This document shows, one piece after another, positions 1 to 10,896 of a DNA stretch of 64,000 nucleotides. Source of the DNA: JBKBUF01 sp046290815 (lineage in GTDB: Bacteria > Bacteroidota > Bacteroidia > Cytophagales > Cytophagaceae). Position 1 is the stretch's first letter, and the number at the start of each line of letters is the position of its first letter. The translations under genes were made by a program, and so were the position numbers. The DNA is taken from assembly GCA_046290815.1 (NCBI GenBank), contig JBKBUF010000019.1, positions 34,862-98,861 of the forward strand. The letters are read 5' to 3'. The notes below the pieces were generated by a model. The model was not told the origin of the DNA. It ran no database searches and worked only from the letters and a program-made list of their open reading frames with translations.

Positions 1-1
1 C

Positions 2-3000
2 AGTACTCAATATACAGGTGCCATATCAGTATCATCTTCCAGAGTGTTGAGAGCTGCTTGTTTCAAATCAGGATTTAAAACGAGAAATTTCGAGACAAAC
101 ACATATTTTATCAACGACGCTGGTACCACACTAGCTGTTTTTTCAATCAGTACGCATCCGAATAATTTTTTCCATAACGATACCGGTATCTATGTACTTG
201 GTCCGAATGCATCATCCAGCCCTCCTAACTATGGAGCCAACTTCTGGCAGGATTGGGAAAGAGAAGTTCATATAGAGTATTTTGATAAAGGAAAGGTCCA
301 TCGGTTTGAGCAGGATTGCGGAATAAAAATATTCGGAGGTTGGTCAAGAGCCAATGCAATGAAAAGTCTTCGATTGATTCCTAATTCAAAATATGGGGAA
401 AATAAAATCAGATATCCGTTATTTTCAGAAAAACCACATATTACAGAATTCGATCAGGTTCATTTGCGGAACGGAGGAAATGATTTCAATTATACCCACC
501 TTAGAGATCAGACTAATAACAGAATCCTGAATTCAAACCCAGAAGTTCTGGGCAGTAAAACAAATATTGATTTCTCTGCCTATGAACCGGTCGCTGTATT
601 TATTAATGGACAATATTGGGGAGTGCATCACCTTAGGGAGAGGTATAATCATGGATACTTCGAGTGGAATCATAATGTGAGTAAAGGTCAGTTTGAAATG
701 CTTGAAATGGATGGCGATGTGGTAAAAGAAAGTGATGAGCATTTTGTCAACATGACCAATTTCATCGAAAATAATACAATGAGTACAGCCAATTATAATC
801 AGGTAAAACAATGGCTTGATGTAGAAAACTATGTTGATTACATGGCAGCTCAGATTTATCATACCAACTGGGACTGGCCTCATAATAATATTAAGTACTG
901 GAGAAAAACAGCAGGAGGGAAGTGGAGATATTTGTATTATGATACTGACTTTTCTTATGGCTTATTTGGTTTTACAGAGAACTCTCCGACTTTTAATGAA
1001 CTGAACAGGGTGATCAATGACACAAGAAGCAAGCATTCGCCCATGTTCAAAAAGCTTTTGACCAATACAGAATTCAGAAATTACTTCGTCAACAGGTTTG
1101 CGGACCTGATGAATACAGTCTACAGACCTGCAAATATGAAAGGTGTGTTTGATGGTTTGAAAGCAGAATTGGATCCTGAGATGACAAGACATTTTAACCG
1201 TTGGCCTCAAAATGCTGGAAGTGTTACCGGATGGAATTCCAATTGCAGCGGTATAAGAACCTGGATGGACTCCCGTCCTACACCTGCAAGAAATCATATT
1301 ATCTCTCAGTTTGGTCTGGTAAAAACAGTTAACGTTACTTTACAAGTGAACCCTGCAGGAGCGGGTGTAGTACAAATATCAACCATTACACCTTCTACCT
1401 ATCCTTGGACCGGCACCTACTTCGATGGAGTGCCGGTAACAATAACAGCTTATCCAAATCCGGGATATGCGTTTGCCAACTGGACCTCTTCTTCAGTTTC
1501 TGTAGGTACTCCTAATAGTGCATCAATTACTTTGAATATTGGCGCCAATAATACTTTCACAGCAAACTTTACTACAACAACAAATATTCCTCGTCTTACT
1601 ATAAGCGAAATCAATTACAATTCACCTGTTGACATGGATGCTGCCGACTGGCTGGAATTACATAATTATGGTAATGCATCTATAAATTTATCAGGCTGGG
1701 TTCTTAAGGATGAAAATGAATACAACTCCTACAAAATCCCTCCGGGAACTATATTGGCACCGGGTCAATATCTTGTATTGGTAAGCAGTGTGACCAAATT
1801 TACCGGAGTGCATCCCGGCGTATCCAATTTCATTGGTCCCTTTGATTTTAACCTCAGCAATGCCGGAGAGCAAATACGACTTTATGATAATCTAGGTCGA
1901 TTAAACCTTTCCATGACCTATGCTGATGTTTCACCTTGGCCATTGTATGCCGATGGTAAAGGAAGTACCCTGGAACTGATAGATCCTACAGGCAACCTAA
2001 GTGACGGAAGCAACTGGAAAGATGGCTGTAAAGGCGGTTCTCCCGGAAGCGCATTTACACCATGCCCATGTATGAATGTCGATCTGGGACCAGATAAAAT
2101 TTTATGTTCTTCAGGAGGAACAGTGACTTTAAATACAGGGCTAACTGCACATGTTAACCGTAAATTTAACTGGTATTTTAATGGAACATTAATTGCTGCA
2201 GCCACAGGACCTACATTTAATTCTACTGCTGCAGGAGAGTATTATGTGGTGGTGGATTCTATGGGCTGCCTCAAAACAGATGCAGTCTCTGTTAAATCAG
2301 ACTTAACTTTTTCCTTAGGAGATAATTTCACTTTGTGTACACCAAGTGTCAGAATATTATCTTCAGGTTTAGACATGCCCGACATAACCAATGTTTGGAG
2401 GAAGGATGGAAATATAATTTCCGGAGAAACAAGCGCAACACTTAGAGTGAATTCACCAGGCACATATCAGTTAACGGTTTCAGCTCCTGGCTGCAGTTCA
2501 AGAAGCAGTCAGGTAGTTGTAAATTCCGCTGGTCCGATACCGAACGATAATTCCAGATGTGGTAGCGGTACTGTTTCATTAAGTGTGACAGGCACCAAAA
2601 CTTATGAATGGTACTCTGTGCCGACGGGAGGTTCGGTACTTACTACGGGAAATAATTTTACAACACCGATACTTACCACTACTACTACATACTATGTAAG
2701 AGATGCATCTTTCTTTAATGGTATAGTGGGGCCTTCCAGTCCTTCAGAAGTGGGTGGTTCAGTATGGACAAATTCAGACTGGAGTTCTTCCACCAACGAA
2801 TATAAAATGAGGTTCAACGTACTTGCTCCTGTAGTATTGGATGCTATTACAGTGTTTACGAACGGACCTCAAAATGTTACCATAAGAGTATTACAACCGG
2901 ATAAAAGTACTATAAGATTTACCCGGACAGTCGCAGTAACGACTACAGGTGAGTCCAGGATACCTTTGAACTTTGAATTTGTAAGCACTGATGTTAAGAA

Positions 3001-6000
3001 TGGGTATTTTATTGATGCTATCGGTACAACTGGGCAATTGAGGATGAATGGTTCAGGTGCCACTACAGCTTATCCTTATTTGGGAGGGGGTAAGATAAAT
3101 ATAACCGGCGCTGTAGCTAACTGGGGAAGTATCAACGACTGGTATCCATATTTCTATAAATGGGAGTATTCTTCCGGTCCTGGTCCCTGTGACAGAGTTC
3201 CGGTAGTGGCAACAATTAATGCTCCTGCAGCTGCTGCAGGTCCAATCTCTGGAAGTACAACCGCCTGCAGCAGCTCTTCCGGTAATACTTATTCTATAAC
3301 CCCTGTACCTGGCGCAACTTCTTACACGTGGACTGTTCCTTCAGGTAGTACTATTACCAATGGATCAGGAACAAATAGTATAACAGTTACATTTGGTTCC
3401 ACTAGCGGTACCATTAGTGTTACACCAGTAAGTCCTTGCGGCAATGGCGGGTCAAGCAGTATCTCTGTCACATTGAATCCTGCAGGTGCTTCTGCATCTG
3501 TTACTATCTCAGGGCCTAATTCAGTTTGTCAGGGACAAGGTGCAACCTTTACGGCCAACCCGGTTAACGGTGGTACACCTACATATCAGTGGAGAAAAAA
3601 TGGTGTAAATATTTCAGGAGCTACATCTTCTACTTACAATGCAACCGGCATTGTTCATGGTGATGTATTTTCTGTGATAATGACTTCAAGCCTTACTTGT
3701 GTAACAGGTTCTCCTGCTACCTCAAATTCCATAACGGTAACTGTAAATCCTAATGTTACAGCATCTGTTTCAATTACTGCCAGTGCCACCACAATATGTT
3801 CAGGCTCCAGTGTAACTTTCACCGCTAATCCGGTTAACGGAGGTTCTACACCAACTTATCAATGGAGAAGGAACGGTATAAACATTTCCGGAGCTACAGG
3901 ATCGCAATATACTACAAGCAGTCTTTCTGATAATGATCAGATAAGTGTACTAATGACTTCCAATAGTTCATGTGTTACAGGTTCTCCTGCTACTTCCAAT
4001 GTCATAACCATGACTGTCAATACTTCACTACCTGTTTCAGTAAGTGTGGCGCCGGATGCTAATCCGGTTTGCCAGAATCAGCCTGTAGTCTTTACAGCTA
4101 CTCCGACAAATGGAGGACCCGGGGCAACATATCAGTGGAGAAGAAATGGAGTGAATATTCCGGGGGCAACTCTTTCAACATTTTCAGCATCATCAGTAAC
4201 ACATAACGATGTGTATTCAGTTATAATGACATCGTCTCTGGAATGTGCATCAGGTTCACCTGCCACTTCCAATAATGTGGTGATGACTGTAAATAACAAT
4301 CTACCTGCATCTGTAACCATATCACCTTCCGCTAATCCTGCATGTGCAGGCCAGGCAGTGACTTTTACTGCCACACCTTCCAACGGAGGATCTGCACCAA
4401 CTTATGAGTGGAGAAGGAATGGTTCATTGCAATCTGGTGCAACTCAGTCAACCTTTACCATCTCTACATTAAATGACGGCGATATTATCACCTGTGTAAT
4501 GCATTCTTCATTACAATGTGTATCCGGTTCACCGGCAACTTCAAATGGTGTAATTATGACCATTAACTCAAGTCAACCTGCTTCAGTAAGCATTACTTCT
4601 TCGGCTACAAGCATCTGTACAGGCCAATCCGTTACATTCAATGCAACGCCGGTCAATGGTGGAACATCTCCTGCCTATCAGTGGTTGAGAAACGGATCAG
4701 AGATAGCTTCGGCAACAGGCGTAAATTTTACAAGCTCGACTTTGGCTAATGGAGATCAGATAGCAGTTAGAATGACTTCTAATTCTACCTGTGCCACCGG
4801 ATCACCGGCCACTTCCGCAGCCATTACAATGACAGTTAATGCTTATCCTTCAGCAAGTATTACTGCAGGAGGTCCGACAACCTTCTGCGCAGGAGGAACG
4901 GTAAGCTTGTCTGCAAATACTGGAACTGGACTTAGCTATCAGTGGAAGAATGGTGGTGTGAATATAGCTTCTGCAACCTCAGCAAATTACTCTGCAAATG
5001 CAACCGGAAATTATACAGTAGAAGTTACCCGTAACGGATGCTCTACCACATCTACTCCTGTTACCGTTACTGTTACTCCACAACCAAGCACTGCAAATGC
5101 CGGTGCTGACCAGAATGTTTGCGGAAGTTCAGCAACACTGAATGGAAACATGCCTTCAGTGGGAACAGGTACATGGACAAAAGTAAGTGGCAATGGTACT
5201 ATTGTAGATCCTTCTAACGCCAATTCTCCTGTAAGTGGGTTAAATGGTGTAAGTGTTTTCCGTTGGACTATTTCCAATGGAACTTGTCCTGTCTCCCATG
5301 ATGAGGTAAGCATTTCTTCTACTGGTTCTGCCTCGGCAGAAGTTGTAATCAACGCAAGTGCCAATCCTGTTTGCCAGGGACAATCAGTTACATTTACAGC
5401 TACACCTGTCAATGGTGGTACTTCTCCGATTTATCAGTGGAGAGTTAATGGTTCTGTGGTGGGATCTAACAGTAACATTTATACTGCAAGCAATTTGTCA
5501 AACGGAGATAATGTACAGGTAACTATGACTTCTGACCTTACGTGTGTTACAGGTTCTCCGGCAAATTCAAATACAATTACAATGACTGTAAATACTGGTG
5601 CTACGGCTTCTGTAAGCATCACTTCAACTGCTACAAGTATTTGTGCCGGTCAGTCAGTAACTTTTAATGCCACTCCAACCAATGGCGGAACAGCTCCTGT
5701 TTATCAATGGTTGAGGAACGGAACAGAAATTGCTTCTGCTACAGGATTAAGTTATACAAGTACTTCACTGGTAAATGCAGATCAGATTTCGGTGAGAATG
5801 ACATCCAATGCAACCTGTGCGACAAGTTCTCCTGCTACTTCATCCGCGATTACCATGACAGTGACCGCTTATCCTACAGCAACTATAACTGCCGGTGGTC
5901 CGACAACATTCTGCGCAGGAGGTTCTGTAAGCCTGGAAGCCAACACAGGTACAGGCCTTAGCTATCAGTGGAAAAACGGGGGAGTGAATATCCCTTCGGC

Positions 6001-8950
6001 TACAGCAGCAACCTATTCAGCAACTACATCCGGTAATTATAGCGTTGAAGTTACACGAAACGGATGTGCAACAAGTTCTACAGCGGTTACTGTTACAGCA
6101 ACACCACAACCAACTACAGCAGATGCCGGCGCGGATCAGACAGTATGTGGAACAACTACTACTTTAAATGGAAATACGCCTGCTGTAGGAACAGGTGTAT
6201 GGACAAAAATCAGCGGCAATGGTACGATTACCGATGCCTCAAGTCCTACGACCACAGTCACAGGCTTAAGTGGGACGGCAATGTTCCGCTGGACAATCAG
6301 CAACGGAAATTGCACTGAAAGTTTTGATGAAATTACTGTCAACGTAACAGCCACAGCTCCTGCGGAAGTTTATGTCAATCCAAGTGCAAATCCTGTATGC
6401 CAGGGGCAGCCTGTTACCTTTACTGCTGTACCTGTCAATGGAGGTACATCTCCTGTTTACCAATGGAGCATAAATGGAAATGTCGTGGGTACTAATAGCG
6501 GTACATATACGGCATCTAATTTATCCAGCGGTGATCAGGTTAGGGTAACCATGACATCCAACTTATCATGCTCGACCGGTTCTCCTGCAAATTCTAATAT
6601 TGTTACAATGGTGGTGAATGCTTCTCAGGCTGCGTCTGTAAATATTACTTCATCTGCAAGCACTATTTGCCAGGGCCAATCAGTAACATTTACTGCCAAT
6701 CCTACAAATGGAGGCTCTAATCCCGGTTTCCAATGGTATAGGAATGGGGTTTCCATTTCATCAGCAACCGACATAAGCTACACTTCTACATCTCTGGCTA
6801 ACGGGGACCAGATATATGTTCAGATGACTTCCGATGCCACCTGTGCCACCGGATCACCTGCTACTTCTAATATTGTTACAGCCACTGTAACTGCATATCC
6901 TCTGGCTCAGATAACTGCTTCCGGTTCTGCTTCTTTCTGTGAAGGATCCGGCGTTACATTAAATGCTAATTCGGGCACAGGTTTAAGTTACGTATGGAAA
7001 AGAGGACCTGAGGTAGTCTCTGCATCCGGAAGCGGATATTTTGCAACGCAGGGAGGTAATTATACAGTTGATGTTACTTCAAACGGTTGTACATCCACAT
7101 CTTCTCCTTTCACTGTTTATGTTAATCCATCACCTTCTACTGCAAATGCAGGGACAGATCAGTCAATATGTTCCGGCTCCACCACACTTGATGGAAATGT
7201 CCCGCAGAATGGAAGTGGTATGTGGACAGTGATAAGTGGTGTTGGAAATGTTATTGATCCGGAGAATCCTAAATCTGCAGTTACCGGTCTTTCCGGAATT
7301 ACTGTATTGAGATGGACAGTCAGCAACGGTCCATGTTCACCTTCTTCAGATGAAGTAACAATAAATGCATCGCAGGGAGGACAAGCAGAAGTTTATATAA
7401 ATGTAAGTGCAAATCCTGTATGCAACGGACAATCAGTGTCCTTTACTGCTATATCTTTCAACGGAGGATCTACTCCTCAATACTCATGGAGAGTTAATGA
7501 TGTTGTTATCGGAGAGACTAGCCATATTTACACTACTACCTCACTGGTAAATGGTGACAGAGTTCAGGTTGTAATGACTTCAGATTTATCCTGTGCCAGC
7601 GGTTCGCCTGCTTCTTCCAATGTTATAACCATGACAGTGAATCCAAGTCCGCAGGCTTCAGTAAGCATAAGTGCGAGTGGTACGGAAATTTGTCCGGGAG
7701 AGACAGTCTCTTTCTGGGCTACTACTGTAAACGGAGGTTCATTGCCTTCGTTTCAATGGATGAAAAACGGAATAGAAATTCCCGGCGCAAACTTTTATGA
7801 ATATGCCACTGCAAATATCAGTAACGGAGATGTTTTTTCTGTTAGGATGACATCTTCATTTACATGTGTAAGTAATTCGCCTGCTAATTCGAATCAAATC
7901 GCTGTTACTTTGAATTCTGCAGTGGCAATGTCTGTAGACTTGACCAGTTCATCGGAAAAAGTATGTCAAGGCAATCCTGTTACATTTACTGCGCTTCCCA
8001 AAAATGCAGGATCATCACCTCAGTATTCGTGGAAGGTAAATGGTATGGATGCCGGTACTAATAATTCACAATTTACCAGCAGCAGCCTTCAAAATGGTGA
8101 TGAAGTATATGTGGTAGTAAGCTCTGCCAGCGCATGTGTGATTGGATCACCTTCAAGTTCGAACAGAATAACCATAACAGTAGATGCTTCTCCGACAGTT
8201 GCAAATGCAGGTGCAGATCAAAGTATAACAGTAAATTATACAACCTTAAACGCTAATATACCAACAGTGGGTTCAGGTATGTGGACTCAAGTTGCAGGAG
8301 CAGGGTTTATATCTTCACCTGGATCACCTTCCACCAATGTTGGAGCACTAAGTATAGGTAACAACATTTACAGATGGACTATAAGCAATGGAATATGTCC
8401 GCCTTCTATTGACGAGGTAATTGTAGCTTATGGTTCTCATGGTCAGTTCTTTATTTCAGGTCCTACCACAGTAAATGCAAATGAAACCCATACTTATACG
8501 GTTTCTGAAGTTTCCGGCGCTTCTTATAACTGGATACTTCCTGAAGGAGCTACAATCATCACCGGGCAGGGGACTAACTCAGTTACAATATACTTTGGTC
8601 CTAATGCTTCAGGTACTTTAACTGTTATTCAGAATTCACTGGAAGGTGAAAAGACTGCAAGCGCTGAAATCAATGTAATAACCAGTGTAGATAAGGTATC
8701 ATTTAATGAATTTAAACAAGTATTTCCTAATCCGTTCTTTGGTAAAACTCATATTTTGATAGGAACACAATCCAGAGAAAGAGTAAGTATTCAGGTGACC
8801 AATATGCTTGGTATCATACTTTATACTTCCGATGATCATTTCACCAACGAGACCATTGAGTTCGGCGAAAAGCTGGCGGCAGGAGAGTATATAGTACATG
8901 CCAGCTATGGCGACAGGGTGCAGACGTTTAAGATTATTAAGTTTGAGTAG
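2..8950 (+). CDS. Giant CotH-kinase/lamin-tail/multi-Ig T9SS-secreted surface protein, 5' end outside window
   Basis: The frame is open to the left edge, and its first residues resemble a CHB_HEX_C-type domain (TQYTGAISVSSSRVL), so the start lies upstream and the GTG at 44 is internal. Nucleotides about 260-1310 encode a CotH (Fam20C-like secretory kinase) domain with NGQYWGVHHLRER, NWDWPHNNIKYW and YYDTDFSYG motifs. An InlB-like beta repeat (about 1330-1580), a lamin-tail domain (about 1600-2060), PKD/Ig-like modules and some twelve long Ig-like modules (about 3490-8200) follow. Each long module has a paired cysteine. The last ~85 residues (from about 8690, with VFPNPFFGKTHILIG) look like a T9SS sorting domain, so export to the cell surface is expected. 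CotH proteins phosphorylate proteins in spores; the substrate here is unknown. The product could act as an adhesin. The downstream VTC/DUF4956 operon fits the known CotH-VTC-DUF4956 association. Confidence 0.88.
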   Translation, partial: STQYTGAISVSSSRVLRAACFKSGFKTRNFETNTYFINDAGTTLAVFSISTHPNNFFHNDTGIYVLGPNASSSPPNYGANFWQDWEREVHIEYFDKGKVHRFEQDCGIKIFGGWSRANAMKSLRLIPNSKYGENKIRYPLFSEKPHITEFDQVHLRNGGNDFNYTHLRDQTNNRILNSNPEVLGSKTNIDFSAYEPVAVFINGQYWGVHHLRERYNHGYFEWNHNVSKGQFEMLEMDGDVVKESDEHFVNMTNFIENNTMSTANYNQVKQWLDVENYVDYMAAQIYHTNWDWPHNNIKYWRKTAGGKWRYLYYDTDFSYGLFGFTENSPTFNELNRVINDTRSKHSPMFKKLLTNTEFRNYFVNRFADLMNTVYRPANMKGVFDGLKAELDPEMTRHFNRWPQNAGSVTGWNSNCSGIRTWMDSRPTPARNHIISQFGLVKTVNVTLQVNPAGAGVVQISTITPSTYPWTGTYFDGVPVTITAYPNPGYAFANWTSSSVSVGTPNSASITLNIGANNTFTANFTTTTNIPRLTISEINYNSPVDMDAADWLELHNYGNASINLSGWVLKDENEYNSYKIPPGTILAPGQYLVLVSSVTKFTGVHPGVSNFIGPFDFNLSNAGEQIRLYDNLGRLNLSMTYADVSPWPLYADGKGSTLELIDPTGNLSDGSNWKDGCKGGSPGSAFTPCPCMNVDLGPDKILCSSGGTVTLNTGLTAHVNRKFNWYFNGTLIAAATGPTFNSTAAGEYYVVVDSMGCLKTDAVSVKSDLTFSLGDNFTLCTPSVRILSSGLDMPDITNVWRKDGNIISGETSATLRVNSPGTYQLTVSAPGCSSRSSQVVVNSAGPIPNDNSRCGSGTVSLSVTGTKTYEWYSVPTGGSVLTTGNNFTTPILTTTTTYYVRDASFFNGIVGPSSPSEVGGSVWTNSDWSSSTNEYKMRFNVLAPVVLDAITVFTNGPQNVTIRVLQPDKSTIRFTRTVAVTTTGESRIPLNFEFVSTDVKNGYFIDAIGTTGQLRMNGSGATTAYPYLGGGKINITGAVANWGSINDWYPYFYKWEYSSGPGPCDRVPVVATINAPAAAAGPISGSTTACSSSSGNTYSITPVPGATSYTWTVPSGSTITNGSGTNSITVTFGSTSGTISVTPVSPCGNGGSSSISVTLNPAGASASVTISGPNSVCQGQGATFTANPVNGGTPTYQWRKNGVNISGATSSTYNATGIVHGDVFSVIMTSSLTCVTGSPATSNSITVTVNPNVTASVSITASATTICSGSSVTFTANPVNGGSTPTYQWRRNGINISGATGSQYTTSSLSDNDQISVLMTSNSSCVTGSPATSNVITMTVNTSLPVSVSVAPDANPVCQNQPVVFTATPTNGGPGATYQWRRNGVNIPGATLSTFSASSVTHNDVYSVIMTSSLECASGSPATSNNVVMTVNNNLPASVTISPSANPACAGQAVTFTATPSNGGSAPTYEWRRNGSLQSGATQSTFTISTLNDGDIITCVMHSSLQCVSGSPATSNGVIMTINSSQPASVSITSSATSICTGQSVTFNATPVNGGTSPAYQWLRNGSEIASATGVNFTSSTLANGDQIAVRMTSNSTCATGSPATSAAITMTVNAYPSASITAGGPTTFCAGGTVSLSANTGTGLSYQWKNGGVNIASATSANYSANATGNYTVEVTRNGCSTTSTPVTVTVTPQPSTANAGADQNVCGSSATLNGNMPSVGTGTWTKVSGNGTIVDPSNANSPVSGLNGVSVFRWTISNGTCPVSHDEVSISSTGSASAEVVINASANPVCQGQSVTFTATPVNGGTSPIYQWRVNGSVVGSNSNIYTASNLSNGDNVQVTMTSDLTCVTGSPANSNTITMTVNTGATASVSITSTATSICAGQSVTFNATPTNGGTAPVYQWLRNGTEIASATGLSYTSTSLVNADQISVRMTSNATCATSSPATSSAITMTVTAYPTATITAGGPTTFCAGGSVSLEANTGTGLSYQWKNGGVNIPSATAATYSATTSGNYSVEVTRNGCATSSTAVTVTATPQPTTADAGADQTVCGTTTTLNGNTPAVGTGVWTKISGNGTITDASSPTTTVTGLSGTAMFRWTISNGNCTESFDEITVNVTATAPAEVYVNPSANPVCQGQPVTFTAVPVNGGTSPVYQWSINGNVVGTNSGTYTASNLSSGDQVRVTMTSNLSCSTGSPANSNIVTMVVNASQAASVNITSSASTICQGQSVTFTANPTNGGSNPGFQWYRNGVSISSATDISYTSTSLANGDQIYVQMTSDATCATGSPATSNIVTATVTAYPLAQITASGSASFCEGSGVTLNANSGTGLSYVWKRGPEVVSASGSGYFATQGGNYTVDVTSNGCTSTSSPFTVYVNPSPSTANAGTDQSICSGSTTLDGNVPQNGSGMWTVISGVGNVIDPENPKSAVTGLSGITVLRWTVSNGPCSPSSDEVTINASQGGQAEVYINVSANPVCNGQSVSFTAISFNGGSTPQYSWRVNDVVIGETSHIYTTTSLVNGDRVQVVMTSDLSCASGSPASSNVITMTVNPSPQASVSISASGTEICPGETVSFWATTVNGGSLPSFQWMKNGIEIPGANFYEYATANISNGDVFSVRMTSSFTCVSNSPANSNQIAVTLNSAVAMSVDLTSSSEKVCQGNPVTFTALPKNAGSSPQYSWKVNGMDAGTNNSQFTSSSLQNGDEVYVVVSSASACVIGSPSSSNRITITVDASPTVANAGADQSITVNYTTLNANIPTVGSGMWTQVAGAGFISSPGSPSTNVGALSIGNNIYRWTISNGICPPSIDEVIVAYGSHGQFFISGPTTVNANETHTYTVSEVSGASYNWILPEGATIITGQGTNSVTIYFGPNASGTLTVIQNSLEGEKTASAEINVITSVDKVSFNEFKQVFPNPFFGKTHILIGTQSRERVSIQVTNMLGIILYTSDDHFTNETIEFGEKLAAGEYIVHASYGDRVQTFKIIKFE
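3485..8440 (+). repeat. In-frame Ig-module array with ~1.02-kb higher-order repeat
   Basis: Long modules of about 90 residues share a framework of a Cys-x-GQ-V-F-A-P-NGG segment, a YQW-RNG segment, and an M-T-S-x-C-x-TGSPA-SN-T-M-V end. From about 5333 the array is organised as a supermodule of two long modules, one short module (SITAGGPTTFCAGG type) and one PKD-like module (ANAGADQ-VCG type). The homologous glutamate codon of successive supermodules lies at 5339, 6365 and 7388, giving spacings of 1026 and 1023 bp. The last copy replaces the short module with a third long module. The copies are homologous but diverged, so the duplications are not recent. Confidence 0.85.
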
Positions 8951-9182
8951 CGGTAAGCAGTTGGCGGTAAGAAGTAGGCAGTAAGCAGTTGGCAATAAGC
9001 AGTAAGGCAAGGAGTTTAAGAAAGAAGAAGTAAGAAATTAATAATAAGTAGGTGGTTAACGAATATGGTAATAAATAATAAGAAGGCAGTAAGGAGTAAG
9101 TAGTAAGTAGTAAGTAGTAAGTAGTAAGTAGTAGATAGCTATGCCTACTGGGGACATTTGCCTATTGCCTACTGCCTTCTTA
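8951..9182. repeat. Heptanucleotide arrays forming hairpin between convergent genes
   Basis: The spacer between the convergent CotH and lamin-tail genes is built of 7-bp units. Units of the gcagtaa/gcagttg type run from 8957, and about six copies of agtaagt lie at about 9089-9133. The right arm (9142-9178, tgcctattgcctactgcc) is complementary to the left units (ggcagtaagcag, ggcaataagcag), so the transcript could fold into a long imperfect hairpin. A role in bidirectional termination is inferred from position. Confidence 0.7.
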
Positions 9183-9184
9183 AA

Positions 9185-10798
9185 TTATTCCACTACAATC
9201 TTTTCAGTTTGTCTGAAATTTTTACCTTCTACTTTTATCAGGTGAATTCCTTTTGAATTAAGGGAGGATATATCAATTAAAGAGTCATGGCTAATGACAT
9301 TTGAGTAAATAAGTTCTCCGATAAGATTATATACAGAAACTTTTGCTCCCTCCGAAGACTTGATTTCTTTAAATTTAACCATAAATTTTCCTTCGCTGGG
9401 ATTTGGATATACTGCAAAGTTGTTTTGAGAAGCTTTATTCACTGCTAAAGGTTTGCAGTTAAGGTTTTCAGCTTTTGGACTTGCATATACAGGGAATCCG
9501 GAAAAATCAGCTACATAATTTTCTGATACACCCCACTGATTTGAAACTGCATTATCTGCATCTGCATCACAAAGAGTAAGAGACGGACCTTCTCCGTTTG
9601 CCTGCGCAGGCCATGGTGAAGTAATATAATAAACAAGAGAATCAATAAAATCACCGGTTGTATTTTTTATTGCAAGTTTTTCTCCTGAATTATCCAGAGA
9701 TCCTGATTCCCACTGGATGGTTCCGGTAATTCCGAAGAAAGAGTTAACCATTTCTGCATTACCTGCAATTACAATGTATGATCTGGCAGGAATGGTCATT
9801 TCAGGAAAAGTGAAGGTAAGCCCTGAAGTGAAACGGTAACCACCGAGGATCGCATCATTATCATCATTATTGTATAATTCAAGAAATTCAAGATCATCCG
9901 GACCCGGATTATTATACATAATTTCGGTTATCACAAGGTTGGCTATGGAATTGTTGAATACCACATCAAAAGATCTGGCTTTGTTCATAGTGTTACCGGG
10001 GATATCAGAAATACCATTGATCGTCACAGTATAATATTTACCTGTTATCATAGGTTCATCCAAAGTAAGTGTTACCGTATCTCCTCTGGAATTTCTAACC
10101 GCAGAGCTAATGGTCCCCAGTCCTGTGTAGTTTGAAGTGTTCTGTGCTGAACTTTGACTTACCGGTTCATTAAAAGCGATTCTTATATTATTGGCAGAAA
10201 CAGGTTGAACCCGTCGTATTTTCGGTGGATAAATATCACCCGGAGCTGTACAACTTGCATTTCCACTGCCAGGATTTGCTAAAATTACATTACCAAGATA
10301 AATACCAGCAAATTCATTGCACGCAACCCAATTATGTCCTAATGAATTATCAGAGTTTGGATCGCAAAGAATGAGAGAAGCTCCTTCTCCATCTGCCCCG
10401 GGATCCCAGGGATAATTATCTTCGTATTCTACCGAGTCAACTATGTTTCCATTACGATCCTTTATTACAATTTTTTCTCCGCTGTTATCAAGCCCTCCGC
10501 TATCCCATTGAAGGCATGTTTTTTTGAAAAATTCTTTGAAAAAGTTTTCATACCTGGCTATTACCAGATACCCGCCAGGTTGTATTGTTACATTGGGAAA
10601 GGTAAAGCCAAAACCTCTGGTTACTTTATAGCCTTCCAAATTAACTGGTTGGCTGCCCTTATTATATAATTCAATAAATTCTAAGGTATCAGGTCCCGGC
10701 TGATTATATAATATCTCAGTAATTACAATATTGCTTTGGCCCGATGCAATATTGTAAACAAAAAATACCGGAAAGATTAATGTAAATAATTTCTTCAT
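9185..10798 (-). CDS. Lamin-tail-domain T9SS-secreted protein
   Basis: The 537-residue product starts with a signal peptide (MKKLFTLIFPVFFVYNIASG). Two lamin-tail domains follow, at residues ~22-175 (IVITEILYNQPGPDTLEFIELYN) and ~285-440 (LVITEIMYNNPGPDDLEFLELYN). Between them is an SbsA-type Ig-like domain. The C-terminal ~85 residues contain FAVYPNPSEGKFMVKF and end like a T9SS sorting domain, so surface export is predicted. Lamin-tail domains are frequently fused to CotH domains in Bacteroidota, as in the neighbouring giant protein, which suggests the two work at the same surface. The reading direction is convergent with that gene and divergent from the VTC operon. The specific ligand or substrate is unknown. 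Confidence 0.85.
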   Translation of the reverse strand: MKKLFTLIFPVFFVYNIASGQSNIVITEILYNQPGPDTLEFIELYNKGSQPVNLEGYKVTRGFGFTFPNVTIQPGGYLVIARYENFFKEFFKKTCLQWDSGGLDNSGEKIVIKDRNGNIVDSVEYEDNYPWDPGADGEGASLILCDPNSDNSLGHNWVACNEFAGIYLGNVILANPGSGNASCTAPGDIYPPKIRRVQPVSANNIRIAFNEPVSQSSAQNTSNYTGLGTISSAVRNSRGDTVTLTLDEPMITGKYYTVTINGISDIPGNTMNKARSFDVVFNNSIANLVITEIMYNNPGPDDLEFLELYNNDDNDAILGGYRFTSGLTFTFPEMTIPARSYIVIAGNAEMVNSFFGITGTIQWESGSLDNSGEKLAIKNTTGDFIDSLVYYITSPWPAQANGEGPSLTLCDADADNAVSNQWGVSENYVADFSGFPVYASPKAENLNCKPLAVNKASQNNFAVYPNPSEGKFMVKFKEIKSSEGAKVSVYNLIGELIYSNVISHDSLIDISSLNSKGIHLIKVEGKNFRQTEKIVVE

Positions 10799-10896
10799 GA
10801 GTTTGTATAATGCTTTTTAATGTGTTAACTTTTTAGAATTTAAGTATAATCTGCTTAAAAGTGGTACAATGCATGAGGGTTTTAAATAAAAAACCT

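Noticed and set aside
5707..6354. Open frames in other frames of the Ig-module array
   Set aside because: They lie inside the giant protein, recur with its repeats and lack start or domain support.
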